The position numbers and the translations under genes are program-made. This document shows positions 17,133 through 25,852 of a stretch of 64,000 nt of DNA, one piece after another (position 1 is the stretch's first letter; each line of letters starts with the position of its first letter). This DNA comes from Alphaproteobacteria bacterium. GTDB lineage: Bacteria > Myxococcota_A > UBA796 > GCA-2862545. The stretch is taken from the NCBI GenBank assembly GCA_020632915.1, contig JACKEP010000017.1:1-64000 (forward strand). Direction: 5' to 3'. Below the pieces are notes generated by a model, which was not told where the DNA came from, made no database searches, and saw only the letters and a program-made list of their open reading frames with translations.

Positions 17133-18662
17133 GTGCGCGCCCTGCCCCTCCTGCTGGTGCCGCTCCTGGCGTGCGCGCCCGAGGACGGCACGTCCGCCAC
17201 CGACGCGACCGTCGACGACACCGACCGCGTCGACGCCACGGACACCCCAGTCGACGACACCGACGGTCCCCGCGCCCACAGCGACAGCGACGTCGCCGAC
17301 ACGGACGACACCGACGACACCGACGACGGCCTGCCCGCCTACCCGGGGCCCGCCGACTACGACCCGAACCACACGATCACCGTCCACCTGCACGGCTTCA
17401 TCCTCGGCCTGGAGCCCGACACGGGGCCCTACGGCTACCGCACCGGCGGTGGACCGATCGCCGACGGCCTGCGCCGCTACGCGGACCTGCCGTCGTACAC
17501 CGACGGGCTCGACGGCCCCGACCACGTCGAGGGCACGCACTACTACGGCATCGAGCCGCCCGACACGTTCACCGCCGACGAGATCGCCCGCGTCGAGGCC
17601 CTGCAGGGCGTGCCCCGCTACGCCGAGATCATCGCCATCCAGGCGCGGCACGCGCTCGACGACGCCCCCGACGCCACCGGCATCAACCTCACGTGCCACT
17701 CGATGGGCTGCCTCGTGAGCCGCTACCTCATCGAGCACGACGTCGAAGGGCTCGTCTCGGACGGCGCGATCAAGCGCTGGGTCACCTACGCCGGGGTCGT
17801 GTCGGGCGCTGGCCTCGCCACCCAGTTCGGCTGGTCCACGAGCTACCTGTCCGCGCTGGGGATCGACCCCATCGACATCGAGCACATGGGCTACCCGTGG
17901 GTCGAGGCGAACGTCGCGTGGAACGGCATGCGCCGACAGGCCGACAACACCGCGTTCCACGGCATCCTCGTCCACCACGTGCTCGCCGACGACCCGCTGC
18001 TCGACGCCGACTTCGCCGCCCTGCCGTTGCTCGACCTGTCCAACCCGGCCGAGCGTGCCAACGACGGCATCATGTGGACCGACGACGAGGCCTTCCTGTC
18101 GGTGTCCCCCCGCGCGCGCTTCGTCACCGACGAGGGCCAGGACGTGCTGCCCACCGCCACGTTCGTCCACGTCGACCACTTCGCGGCGCGGGAGCACGTC
18201 GGCGCCCACCTCGTCGGCGCCGCCGCCCTCGTCGGCACGCGACGGTTCGAGGTGGTGGTGTCGTCGCTCGACGTCGGTGACGTGGGCGAGACCGACAGCG
18301 AGATCGCCTTCGAGACCACCGTGCGCTGGCCCGACGCCGACCAGCGCTTCGGCGTGGACGCCGTGATCGACGAGCGCACGATCGCCCACCGTGTCGCGCC
18401 GGTCGTCCCCGTGCACGGCACCTCGGCCCAGCCCGGCCTCGTGCTGCACAGCGCGATGGTCTTCGACGAGGACACCGCCGTCGAGCTGGCGCTCACGGTC
18501 CGCGAGGTCGACCGCTACCCGTTCGTGGGCATCCGCGAGGGGGGACCCAACGACGTGCTCGGCACCGACGTGCTCACGCTGCCCATCGAGGACGGCACCG
18601 TCGACGTCACGCTCGGCGCCGTCACGGTGCACCTGGCCACCCGCGTCCTCACGGTGCCGTAG
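17133..18662 (+). CDS. Lipase/esterase-like lipoprotein
   Basis: A 509-residue predicted lipoprotein (VRALPLLLVPLLAC) with a long Asp-Thr linker (residues about 22-65, ending TDDTDDTDDGLPAY). The catalytic domain has an HG oxyanion strand (ITVHLHGFILGLEP) and the nucleophile elbow CHSMGC with Ser190, the GHSMGG motif of triacylglycerol lipases with Cys in place of the outer glycines. His and Asp candidates lie in FVHVDHFAAREHVG. A beta-sandwich-like C-terminus follows (about residues 370-509). Probably a surface-anchored esterase; substrate unknown. The GTG is chosen because GGAGG lies five bases upstream. Confidence 0.8.
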   Translation: MRALPLLLVPLLACAPEDGTSATDATVDDTDRVDATDTPVDDTDGPRAHSDSDVADTDDTDDTDDGLPAYPGPADYDPNHTITVHLHGFILGLEPDTGPYGYRTGGGPIADGLRRYADLPSYTDGLDGPDHVEGTHYYGIEPPDTFTADEIARVEALQGVPRYAEIIAIQARHALDDAPDATGINLTCHSMGCLVSRYLIEHDVEGLVSDGAIKRWVTYAGVVSGAGLATQFGWSTSYLSALGIDPIDIEHMGYPWVEANVAWNGMRRQADNTAFHGILVHHVLADDPLLDADFAALPLLDLSNPAERANDGIMWTDDEAFLSVSPRARFVTDEGQDVLPTATFVHVDHFAAREHVGAHLVGAAALVGTRRFEVVVSSLDVGDVGETDSEIAFETTVRWPDADQRFGVDAVIDERTIAHRVAPVVPVHGTSAQPGLVLHSAMVFDEDTAVELALTVREVDRYPFVGIREGGPNDVLGTDVLTLPIEDGTVDVTLGAVTVHLATRVLTVP

Positions 18663-18690
18663 GCCGACGCAGCGCGCCGGTCAGTCGGCC
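18662..18690. terminator. Possible shared terminator between convergent genes
   Basis: GGCCGAC (18662-18668) is inverted at 18684-18690, a 7 bp stem spanning the two facing stop codons. There is no T-run, so this is only a plausible bidirectional terminator. Confidence 0.3.
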
Positions 18691-19367
18691 ACGAGCCGGA
18701 CCACCTCGGGGTGCGCGATCAACGCGTTGCGCGCGGTGTCGATGGCCGCGCTGCGCCCCCGGACCTCCACCACGCCCCGCACGATCTCGCCGTCGAGCTC
18801 CACCGCATCGAGCCGGACCCGCAGGCCGTGCGTCTGCAGGTAGGCCACCATCGCGTCGACGCCCACGGCGCTGCGTCGCACGTCGAACGTGAACCGCCGG
18901 CTGTGGCGACCCATCGCCAGCCAGCGCTCGACGGCGCCCAGCGGCAGCAACGCCACCAGCACCAGCGCGGTGGTGCCCACGGCCTCGACGACGTGGCCCG
19001 AGCCACAGGCCATCCCGATCGCGGCCACCACCCACAGCGTCGCCGCCGTGGTCAGCCCCGACACGGCGCCGCGGTGCTGCAGGATCGTGCCCGCGCCGAG
19101 GAAGCCGATGCCGCTGACGATCTGGGCCGCGATACGCGTGGGGTCGAACCCGATCCCCGACCGGTCGAAGTGGGCGGACAGATCCGTGAGCAGCGCCGCG
19201 CCCACGCAGATGAGCAGGTTGGTGCGCAGGCCGGCGGGCTTGCCCTTGGCCTCGCGCTCCAGCCCGACCAGACCGCCGAGGATCGAGGCCAGCACGAGCT
19301 CGCCGAGCAGGTCGACCCGCAGGAACCCGAGCACGTCGGCCACCCCGGTCCCGACCCCGCAGATCAC
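18681..19367 (-). CDS. MgtC/SapB family membrane protein
   Basis: A 228-residue inner-membrane protein with about four membrane segments. The family signatures are visible: GGLVGLEREAKGKPAGLRTN, LVCVGAALL-like helix (LLICVGAALLTDLSA), QIVSGIGFLGAGTILQ and GLTTAATLWVVAAIGMACG. The C-terminal cytosolic domain (about residues 145-228) is ACT-like. MgtC proteins relate to magnesium homeostasis and ATP synthase or c-di-GMP effects in other bacteria; the role here is inferred. The GTG start overlaps the upstream lipoprotein stop in GTGA; a later GTG in GVADVLGF is an alternative start. Confidence 0.9.
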   Translation of the reverse strand: MICGVGTGVADVLGFLRVDLLGELVLASILGGLVGLEREAKGKPAGLRTNLLICVGAALLTDLSAHFDRSGIGFDPTRIAAQIVSGIGFLGAGTILQHRGAVSGLTTAATLWVVAAIGMACGSGHVVEAVGTTALVLVALLPLGAVERWLAMGRHSRRFTFDVRRSAVGVDAMVAYLQTHGLRVRLDAVELDGEIVRGVVEVRGRSAAIDTARNALIAHPEVVRLVAD

Positions 19368-20977
19368 AGGCCGAGCTCGCAGCGCTGGATGAGGCGCTGA
19401 CCGCTGTCGCGCAGGATCGTGTACAGCACCCACGGCCGCGCGCCGCCGACGAACGTCTCCGCGTCCTTGCGCACGAGGTCGGTGGTGTCGCTCACCCGCC
19501 GCACGAGCGTGCTGCCCGGCGTGAGCGCCCCGATCCAGACCTGCGCACGGCCGTTGTCCTCGTGGCGCGGCCGGTCGCTGGCCACGAAGCTGACGTAGCT
19601 GTGGCCGGCCCACACGAAGACCTCGGGCGAGACGACGTACGGGAACGCTGCCGGCGTCGGCACGACCTGCACGGCCTCGTAGGTGCCGCCGGCGCGCCGG
19701 TACAGCGCCACCTCCGTGGGCTCGCCGTCCCGCTGGCCCCGGCCCGCGAAGAACACCACCTCCCCGCCGAGCTCGGGCGCAGCCCACGCGAACACGTCCT
19801 GCTTGGACCACGCGTCGGTGGTCAGGGTCGTCACGTCGCCCGTCGTCGGGTCGTAGCGCTGCACCTGGCGCACGCCGCTCGCGTCGGGCGCGGAGCCGTA
19901 GATCGCGCGCTCGCCGATCGCCCACCGCTGGTCGACCATCAGCACGGGCAGCGCCGTCTCGGTGGACGGGTCGTCGACGCTGCGCCACCCGCCGTGCTCC
20001 ACGCCCGCCTCGCGGACGAGCAGGGTGAGCCGCGGGTCGGGATCGCCGACGTCCTGGCTGCCGAGCACCAGGTTGACCCGCGTCGACCCGGGCAGCTCGG
20101 CGCCGTGCCAGGCCACGCCGTCGAAGGCCGCCCGGTAGACGCTCGGGTAGCCGGGGCCGGCGCCCACGTAGACCACCTCGGCGCCCGTGGACGTCTGCAC
20201 CCACTCCGGGCCGTTGGCGCCCAGCCGGATCGGCGCCACCTGGGTGTCGACCAGCGCGCCGCGACCGTCGGGCGGCACGATGGCCCCCGTGGCCGGGTCG
20301 AGGTCGGCCACCCACACGGCATCGCCGTCGAGGTCCTGCCACGTGATCCGCGCGCCGACGTTGTCGACCTCGGGGTCGGGCAGCGAGCCCGCCGGGTCGG
20401 AGACGGTGACGTCGTGGACCACGAAGGTGTCGAACGGACCCGGGTCGAGCGGACGGGGATCCGCGCCGTCGCCGAGGCCGTCGCCGTCGGTGTCCGGGTC
20501 GAAGCGATCCATGCCGCGCTCGACCTCGATCACGTCGCGCGCACCGTCGCCGTCGGTGTCGTCGAGCAGGCCCACGAGGTCGAACACCGCGACAGCCGAC
20601 GTGCCCGGCGCGCCCGGCGCCAGCACGCCCGCCTGCACGCCGTAGGTGCCCGCGACGGCGTCGAACGGCACGTCGATCCGCATCGTGGCGGTGCCGGTGG
20701 CGTCGGCGCGCACGATGCCCAGGGGCGCGGGGCGGAGCAGGTCGAGGCAGGCACCGCCGAGCTGAGGCCAGCACGGACCCGCGCCCGGGCGGCTGCCCAC
20801 CACCACACCGACGCGCGCCCCGGCCGGAGCCCCGGTGACCACGACGTCGAACGGACGGTCGGCGAAGGCCGTGCCGACCGACACCCCGAGGGTGATCGGC
20901 GTGGGCGCCTGACGGACGGGCACGGACGGCACCGCGCCACACGCGACCAGCATCACCGTCCCCAGCACCCGCCGCAC
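19364..20977 (-). CDS. Thrombospondin type 3 repeat lipoprotein
   Basis: A 537-residue predicted lipoprotein (signal ending MLVAC). The first domain (about residues 25-140) contains GAGPCWPQLGGACLDL and ends before the Ca-binding TSP3 repeats DTDGDGARDVIEVERG and DTDGDGLGDGADPRPLDPG. The remainder (about 340 residues) is a probable beta-propeller with repeats such as GAEVVYVGAGPGYPSVYRA and GGEVVFFAGRGQRDG. The first domain plus TSP3 layout is shared with the lipoprotein at 50381, which suggests a common module. GTG 20977 is set by GGGAGG. It runs into the MgtC-like gene with a GTGA overlap. Confidence 0.75.
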   Translation of the reverse strand: MRRVLGTVMLVACGAVPSVPVRQAPTPITLGVSVGTAFADRPFDVVVTGAPAGARVGVVVGSRPGAGPCWPQLGGACLDLLRPAPLGIVRADATGTATMRIDVPFDAVAGTYGVQAGVLAPGAPGTSAVAVFDLVGLLDDTDGDGARDVIEVERGMDRFDPDTDGDGLGDGADPRPLDPGPFDTFVVHDVTVSDPAGSLPDPEVDNVGARITWQDLDGDAVWVADLDPATGAIVPPDGRGALVDTQVAPIRLGANGPEWVQTSTGAEVVYVGAGPGYPSVYRAAFDGVAWHGAELPGSTRVNLVLGSQDVGDPDPRLTLLVREAGVEHGGWRSVDDPSTETALPVLMVDQRWAIGERAIYGSAPDASGVRQVQRYDPTTGDVTTLTTDAWSKQDVFAWAAPELGGEVVFFAGRGQRDGEPTEVALYRRAGGTYEAVQVVPTPAAFPYVVSPEVFVWAGHSYVSFVASDRPRHEDNGRAQVWIGALTPGSTLVRRVSDTTDLVRKDAETFVGGARPWVLYTILRDSGQRLIQRCELGL

Positions 20978-21026
20978 GACACCTCCCGCCCCACCGTGGC
21001 ACGAAGGCCGGGCCACCGGCAACGGC

Positions 21027-21782
21027 TCAGAGGTCGGAGGTCTGCACCGGGCCCGCGTCGATCTCGACCTGGAAGGCGTCCGGGCTGGCCGGCGGCGGCG
21101 TGGTGAGCACCGCAGTGACCTCGCGCCCGAGGATGCGCATCTGGCTGCGGACGAGCCAGCCGCTCGCGTCGTACCAGAGCGCCGTGCGGCCTTCAGGCGC
21201 GTCCCAGGCGTAGCCGGTGACGGCGATGTCCTTGCCGGCGACCGCGACGGTGTCGGGCCCGAGCGGCACCACGGCCCCCTCCCACAGGTCGCCCGTCTCG
21301 GCGGTGAGGAGCTTGACCGAGGTGAACCGGCCCAGCGACAGCCGCGTGAGCGGGTCGAGCAGGTCGACCGTGGACAGGTCGATGCGGTGGTCGGCGGCGC
21401 GCCAGGTGCGCGCGTCCTTCTTGTCGGCGATGGTGACCACCCACGCGTCGCCCGTCCACCGCGCCTGCACCTCGTAGGGCTGGCCGTTCTCCTGGGTGAC
21501 CGACTTGAAGGCCATCGGGCCCTCGTCGGCAAAGCCCGTGAGGCGCTGCTTGAACGCCAGGCTCACCGGCCCCACGCTCGCGTTGACCTCGGTCCAGCCC
21601 TCGAGCGTGCGCGTGGGGACGACGCCGGAGCGGTCGATCGTGTAGGTGATGTCGCGGTGACCGACGACCTTGCCGTCGAGCGACAGGTCCCACGACAGCT
21701 TCGTCACCTCGGGGGCAGCCCACGCCGGCGCTGCCGCCAGCAGGCCCACCGTCACCCCACACCACCACCGCGCCGCGTTCAT
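21027..21782 (-). CDS. Exported DUF6134/DUF3108-like protein
   Basis: A 251-residue protein with a classical signal peptide (MNAARWWCGVTVGLLAAAPAWAA) and no lipobox Cys at the cleavage site. The mature part is predicted mostly beta (LSWDLSLDGKVVGHRDITYTI, VSLAFKQRLTG, ALWYDASGWLVRSQMRILGREV), with the ending pattern of the DUF3108/DUF6134 group of periplasmic proteins; assignment by pattern only. Function unknown. ATG 21782 follows AGGGTGAGC; an upstream in-frame GTG two codons earlier is possible. Confidence 0.6.
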   Translation of the reverse strand: MNAARWWCGVTVGLLAAAPAWAAPEVTKLSWDLSLDGKVVGHRDITYTIDRSGVVPTRTLEGWTEVNASVGPVSLAFKQRLTGFADEGPMAFKSVTQENGQPYEVQARWTGDAWVVTIADKKDARTWRAADHRIDLSTVDLLDPLTRLSLGRFTSVKLLTAETGDLWEGAVVPLGPDTVAVAGKDIAVTGYAWDAPEGRTALWYDASGWLVRSQMRILGREVTAVLTTPPPASPDAFQVEIDAGPVQTSDL

Positions 21783-21877
21783 GCTCACCCTGGGTCCGTT
21801 GCCCGTCCGATACCGACCGGGATCGCTGCGGGCAACACCTGCCGTGGGACCCGGCAGTCCGCAGATGGATTCCGGCG

Positions 21878-22795
21878 TCAGCGGGAGGCCCCCGCGAGCC
21901 GTTGGTAGGACACGGTGACCTCCTGGCCCAGCGACGGGATCGACGGTCCGTGGAACACGACGGCGTTCGGTCCGGGCTCGTAGGTCCAGCCGGTGTCGGG
22001 ATCGGCGGCCACGTCCTCGCCGTCGACGACCACCGCGATCGTGTCGACGACGGGGACGCGCGACAGGAAGAACGTGTCGGTGATGCCGACGAGCTCGAGC
22101 CCGAGGCGACCGAGGAGGCCGGCGTAGTCGGGCGCGCAGATCGACTCGCGGTAGCCGGCGGTGCGGGCGATGAGATCGACGTAGCGGGTGCCTGCGTCGG
22201 CGGCGCCGTCGGGGCTGAAGCAGCCGCTCGGCGGATCCCCGACCACGCCGTGGATGCGCACGTCGCTGCCGAAGGCGTCGAACAGCGCGAGGTAGGCGTC
22301 GAGGGTGTCCTGGGTGCCGTGGTCGTCCTCGTCCGAGAACACGATCACCTCGAGCGTGCGCTCCCCCTCCGCGAAGCCGGGGTTGCGCCCGTCGACGGCG
22401 AGCGTGATCGCCGCGATGCCCTGCTCGTCGCGGGAGCCGTCGGTGCCGGCGGCGATGGCGGCCTCGAGCGCCGCACCGTCGCCCGGCGCCAGGACGCCGC
22501 CCCTGAGCACGCCACGGTCGAGGCCGGAGATGTCGGTGGTGACCACGCCCAGCTGCACGTCGGCGGCCGCGTCGGCGAGCACGTCGGTCATCGCGTGCAG
22601 GTCGCGGCCCAGGCGCGCCTGCTCCTCCTGCATCGAGGCGGAGTCGTCGATGACGAACAGCACGCTGGCCGGGCGACGCTCCGCATGGGACAGGAAGACG
22701 TCGTCGGTGGTGGCGTCGACGAGCAGGACCTCGGGGTGACAGGCCGCACACCCGAAGACGATCGCGAGGAACGGTCGTGCGAGGGCGCCGCGCAT
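21878..22795 (-). CDS. Von Willebrand factor type A lipoprotein
   Basis: A 305-residue predicted lipoprotein (LAIVFGCAAC). The VWA domain starts ASVLFVIDDSASMQEEQ with the metal-binding DxSxS motif at Asp50, Ser52 and Ser54; a later DEDD stretch (VIVFSDEDDHGTQ) is at the place of the fourth ligand. The C-terminal 80 residues are beta-rich (TIAVVVDGEDVAADPDTGWTYEPG). VWA lipoproteins of this type usually bind protein ligands; no partner is visible. ATG follows GGAGGAACG. A minus-strand single gene between the DUF6134-like gene and the divergent WD40-like gene. Confidence 0.82.
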   Translation of the reverse strand: MRGALARPFLAIVFGCAACHPEVLLVDATTDDVFLSHAERRPASVLFVIDDSASMQEEQARLGRDLHAMTDVLADAAADVQLGVVTTDISGLDRGVLRGGVLAPGDGAALEAAIAAGTDGSRDEQGIAAITLAVDGRNPGFAEGERTLEVIVFSDEDDHGTQDTLDAYLALFDAFGSDVRIHGVVGDPPSGCFSPDGAADAGTRYVDLIARTAGYRESICAPDYAGLLGRLGLELVGITDTFFLSRVPVVDTIAVVVDGEDVAADPDTGWTYEPGPNAVVFHGPSIPSLGQEVTVSYQRLAGASR

Positions 22796-22858
22796 CGTTC
22801 CTCCAGAGGCCTCGCGCCGGCGCAGGGGCGCGGCCAGCGGTCGGGGTCAGCCCGATGC

Positions 22859-22864
22859 TACACT
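22859..22864 (+). promoter_or_regulatory. Extended -10-like box TGC-TACACT
   Basis: TACACT preceded by TGC lies 45 nt before the chosen GTG at 22909. Same class as 5426 and 27882. Confidence 0.45.
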
Positions 22865-22908
22865 CCGTGCCACCCGTTTCGTGGGGATTCGGGGGCGTGG
22901 AGCCGGGC

Positions 22909-24525
22909 GTGCGCCGATCGTTGCCACTGCTGCTGGTCGCGTGCGCGGGGTCGGGCGTCCCCGACGCGTTCGAGACGCCCACGACGTTCACGCTCGCCGT
23001 GAGCCCGGCCACCCTCGAGGTGCAGACCGGACCCGACGGCGCCCCACCCGTGCCGTTCTCGGTCACCGTCACCTTCGCCGACGGCACCACCGCGGTGCCG
23101 GACGCCGTCGCGTGGTCGGTGTCCAACCGATCGGCGGGCAGCGTCGACGAAGCCGGTGTGTTCACGGCATCCACGCTCACGGGCGGGGCGACGTGGGTCA
23201 CCGCCGAGCTCGACGGGGTCACCGGACAGGCCGACGTGCTCGTCCGCTACCAGGACGACGTGGTGGTGGGCGACGTCGATCCCGCGGCGTTCGATGGCAC
23301 CGACGCCCCGTCCGCCGAGGACGTGTGGACCTACCCGCCCGACGGCGTCAACGTGCCGCGGAACACGCCGAGCCTGCACCTGCAGTGGCGCGCGGCCGGC
23401 GACGGCCTGTACCGCCTCGCGTTCGCCTCGGCCTACACCGACATCACCGTCTACACCGACCAGCCCGGGTGGCTCGCCGACAGCGACGCCTGGGCGCGCA
23501 TCGCCGCGACCAACGCGGGCGGCGAGGTCACGGCGCGCCTGTCGTGGGTGGCCGACGGCACCGTGCACACCGCCCCCGACCGCCACGTCCGGGTCAACCG
23601 CCTCGATGCCGACGGCGCCATCGTCTACTGGTCGACGTCGAAGGCCGGACTCGTGCAGATCCCGTTCGGTCACGAGGCCACCGACCTGTTCACCGAGGCG
23701 CAGGCCGGTCACTGCGTGGGCTGCCACGCCATCTCGCGGGACGGCCTGGTCGCGTTCACCTACGACGGCGGCAACGGCCCGCTGGGCCTCAAGCACCTCG
23801 ACGACCTGTCGGACGTGGTGCCCTACGTCGACGGCGGACCGTCCGGGAACTTCAGCACGTTCTCGCCGGACGGCGCGCTGCTGCTCACGTCGTCCCACGG
23901 CAACCTGGACCTGTACGACACCGCCACCGGCGCGTTCCTGCGCACGGTCTACAACGGCGGCGACGCCACCCACCCCGACTGGTCGCCCGACGGCACCCAG
24001 CTGGTGTTCGTGCGCACCGCCGGCCACACCAACGACTGGACCCTGCCTCTGGGCACACGGCTGCTGACGATGCCGTACCTGGGCGACGGCGTGTTCGGGA
24101 ACTTCCGCACGCTGGTCGACCTCGGCGAGGCCCGCAACGCGTACTACCCGGCGTGGTCGCCGGACGGTCAGTGGGTCGCGTTCAACGTGTCGACGGGCGA
24201 CTGCTACGACGACACCGACGCGGAGCTGTGGGTCGTCGACCCGAGCGGCGGCGCCGCGCCGGTGCGCCTCGACGCCGCGAACGGTCCCGAGGTCCGCACG
24301 AACTCCTGGCCCCGCTGGGCACCCCTGCCCGACGACGACGTGCTCTGGCTCGCGTTCGCCAGCCGTCGCGACTACGGCGGCGTCACCACCGACCAGCCGC
24401 AGATCTGGGTGGCGGCCTTCGACCCGGCCAAGGCCCGACGCGGCGAGGATCCGAGCTGGCCCGCGTTCTGGCTGCCGAGCCAGGACACGACCACGGCCAA
24501 CCACATCCCGGTGTGGGTGCGCTGA
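22909..24525 (+). CDS. WD40-like beta-propeller lipoprotein with one haem-binding CxxCH
   Basis: A 538-residue predicted lipoprotein (VRRSLPLLLVAC). An Ig-like domain (about residues 25-110; FTLAVSPATLEVQ, VTVTFADGTTAVPDAVAWSVSN) precedes a second beta domain. A single cytochrome c motif HCVGCH (in GHCVGCHAISRDG) follows, then TolB/PD40-type blades (FSPDGALLLTSSHG, PDWSPDGTQLVFV, PAWSPDGQWVAFN). A mono-haem propeller suggests an extracytoplasmic redox or sensing role. GTG 22909 is preferred because GGAG lies six bases upstream; GTG 22897 is also in frame. It converges on the DUF1552 gene with a 10 bp gap. Confidence 0.75.
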   Translation: MRRSLPLLLVACAGSGVPDAFETPTTFTLAVSPATLEVQTGPDGAPPVPFSVTVTFADGTTAVPDAVAWSVSNRSAGSVDEAGVFTASTLTGGATWVTAELDGVTGQADVLVRYQDDVVVGDVDPAAFDGTDAPSAEDVWTYPPDGVNVPRNTPSLHLQWRAAGDGLYRLAFASAYTDITVYTDQPGWLADSDAWARIAATNAGGEVTARLSWVADGTVHTAPDRHVRVNRLDADGAIVYWSTSKAGLVQIPFGHEATDLFTEAQAGHCVGCHAISRDGLVAFTYDGGNGPLGLKHLDDLSDVVPYVDGGPSGNFSTFSPDGALLLTSSHGNLDLYDTATGAFLRTVYNGGDATHPDWSPDGTQLVFVRTAGHTNDWTLPLGTRLLTMPYLGDGVFGNFRTLVDLGEARNAYYPAWSPDGQWVAFNVSTGDCYDDTDAELWVVDPSGGAAPVRLDAANGPEVRTNSWPRWAPLPDDDVLWLAFASRRDYGGVTTDQPQIWVAAFDPAKARRGEDPSWPAFWLPSQDTTTANHIPVWVR

Positions 24526-24535
24526 AGCGCCGGGG

Positions 24536-25852
24536 CTAGGCGAGCAGCGCGGCGAGCACGCCGTCGGCGTCGCCGTGCCCGGTGGCCGGCACCCCGAGCG
24601 CCTGCAACAGCGTCAGGTGCAGGTCCGCGAGCTTGCGACCGCGCACGTCGAGGTGGGTGCCCGAGACCAGGCGCCCCCCGGCGTCGCCGAACAGCGTGAT
24701 CGGCACGTCGAGAGCGCTGTGGCTGTCGCCGTCGGACATGCCCGCGCCGAACAGGACGACGCTGTCGTCGAGCAGCGTGCCGCCCGCACCGTCGGGGGTG
24801 TCCACCAGGCCCTGCACGAAGCGGGCGACGACCTGCGCCTCCCAGACGTCGAGCTGCTGGAGCTGGGCCTGCATCGCCGCGCTGCCGCCGTGGTGCGACA
24901 GCGTGTGGTGGTCGAGCACGTGGCCGAGCTCGACGGCCGTGCGACCGGTGCCGCCCGCCGCGAACATGTAGGTGACCACGCGGGTCAGGTCGCACTGCAG
25001 CGCCAGCCGCGCGATCTCGAGGAAGGTGTCGGCGACGTCGGTGTAGTTCGCAAAGGCGCTCCCGAGGTCGTCGGGAGACGGGCAGGACGCCGCCGATGCG
25101 CCGGCCACGATGCGGTCCTCGGCTGCGCGCACGCTCGACAGGTAGGCGTCGAGGACCGGTGCGTCCTCCACGCCGATGCGCCCCCGCACCGTGGCGAGGT
25201 CGTCGAGGGCGCCGTCGAGCACCGACCGCCGGCGCGCGTCGCGGTCGCCACGCACGGCCGCCGTGAGCCGCGCGGCGTCGGCCCCGCCGGTGAGGCGGTT
25301 CCACGTGGCCAGGGGCGTGGCGTAGCCGGTGATGGGCTGGTTGCCGCGCCACGAGATGGTGGCGTGGTAGACCGCGGGCCACTCTCCGGCGGCCGGCACC
25401 ATCCACGTGGGGGGCGTCATCTGCAGCGACGACAGCGGCAACGCGCCGTCGCGCTCGACGGCAAGGCGCTGATCGAGGCTCCACCCGTTGCGCAGCTCCA
25501 GCGCCGTGGTGGCGGCCACGGCGCGCGTGCCCGTGAGGAAGGACGCCGTCGACCGGGCGTGGAAGCCCTCGGCCGTGTCGTAGGCCGCCGTGTGATCGAG
25601 CCCGCCGAGCACCGTCATCCGGTCGCGCAGGCCGGCGAAGGGCTGCAGGATCGTGGGCAGGGCGAATCCGGTGCCGTAGGTCGTCGGCTTCCATCCGGGC
25701 ATGTGCATGCCGTTGGGCGCGTAGATCACCACGAGCCGGGCGCCCGTCTCCCCCTCGGCGCGCGCACCGCGGGGCAGGAGCGACGGCAGCACCGGCAGCG
25801 CGATCGCCGCGCCCGCTGCACCCCGCAGGAACCGACGTCGGGACCAGCTCAT
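24536..25852 (-). CDS. DUF1552 family protein with Tat signal (module 1)
   Basis: A 438-residue protein whose N-terminus MSWSRRRFLRGAAGAAIALP is a twin-arginine export signal. The mature part follows the DUF1552 pattern: ARLVVIYAPNGMHMPGW, a MTVLGGLDH segment, LEIARLALQCDLTRVVTYMF, a LSHHGG histidine pair and LLDDSVVLFGAGMSDGDSH, features shared with alkaline phosphatase-like/sulfatase-fold enzymes. The function of the family is not established. It is coupled to the upstream DUF1592 gene by an ATGA overlap, the usual pairing of these families. Same length as the copy at 43190. Confidence 0.9.
   Translation of the reverse strand: MSWSRRRFLRGAAGAAIALPVLPSLLPRGARAEGETGARLVVIYAPNGMHMPGWKPTTYGTGFALPTILQPFAGLRDRMTVLGGLDHTAAYDTAEGFHARSTASFLTGTRAVAATTALELRNGWSLDQRLAVERDGALPLSSLQMTPPTWMVPAAGEWPAVYHATISWRGNQPITGYATPLATWNRLTGGADAARLTAAVRGDRDARRRSVLDGALDDLATVRGRIGVEDAPVLDAYLSSVRAAEDRIVAGASAASCPSPDDLGSAFANYTDVADTFLEIARLALQCDLTRVVTYMFAAGGTGRTAVELGHVLDHHTLSHHGGSAAMQAQLQQLDVWEAQVVARFVQGLVDTPDGAGGTLLDDSVVLFGAGMSDGDSHSALDVPITLFGDAGGRLVSGTHLDVRGRKLADLHLTLLQALGVPATGHGDADGVLAALLA

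Noticed and set aside
16693..17718. Small frames in the 16350-17132 gap, including a 107-residue minus-strand one and a 340-residue plus-strand one
   Set aside because: No ribosome binding site, no protein-like hydrophobic or motif pattern, and codon bias unlike the flanking genes; the plus-strand frame is a shadow of the lipase-like gene.
18662..18690. Strong intrinsic terminator between the lipase-like and MgtC-like genes
   Set aside because: There is a stem but no T-run, so it is kept only as a low-confidence feature and not as a finding.
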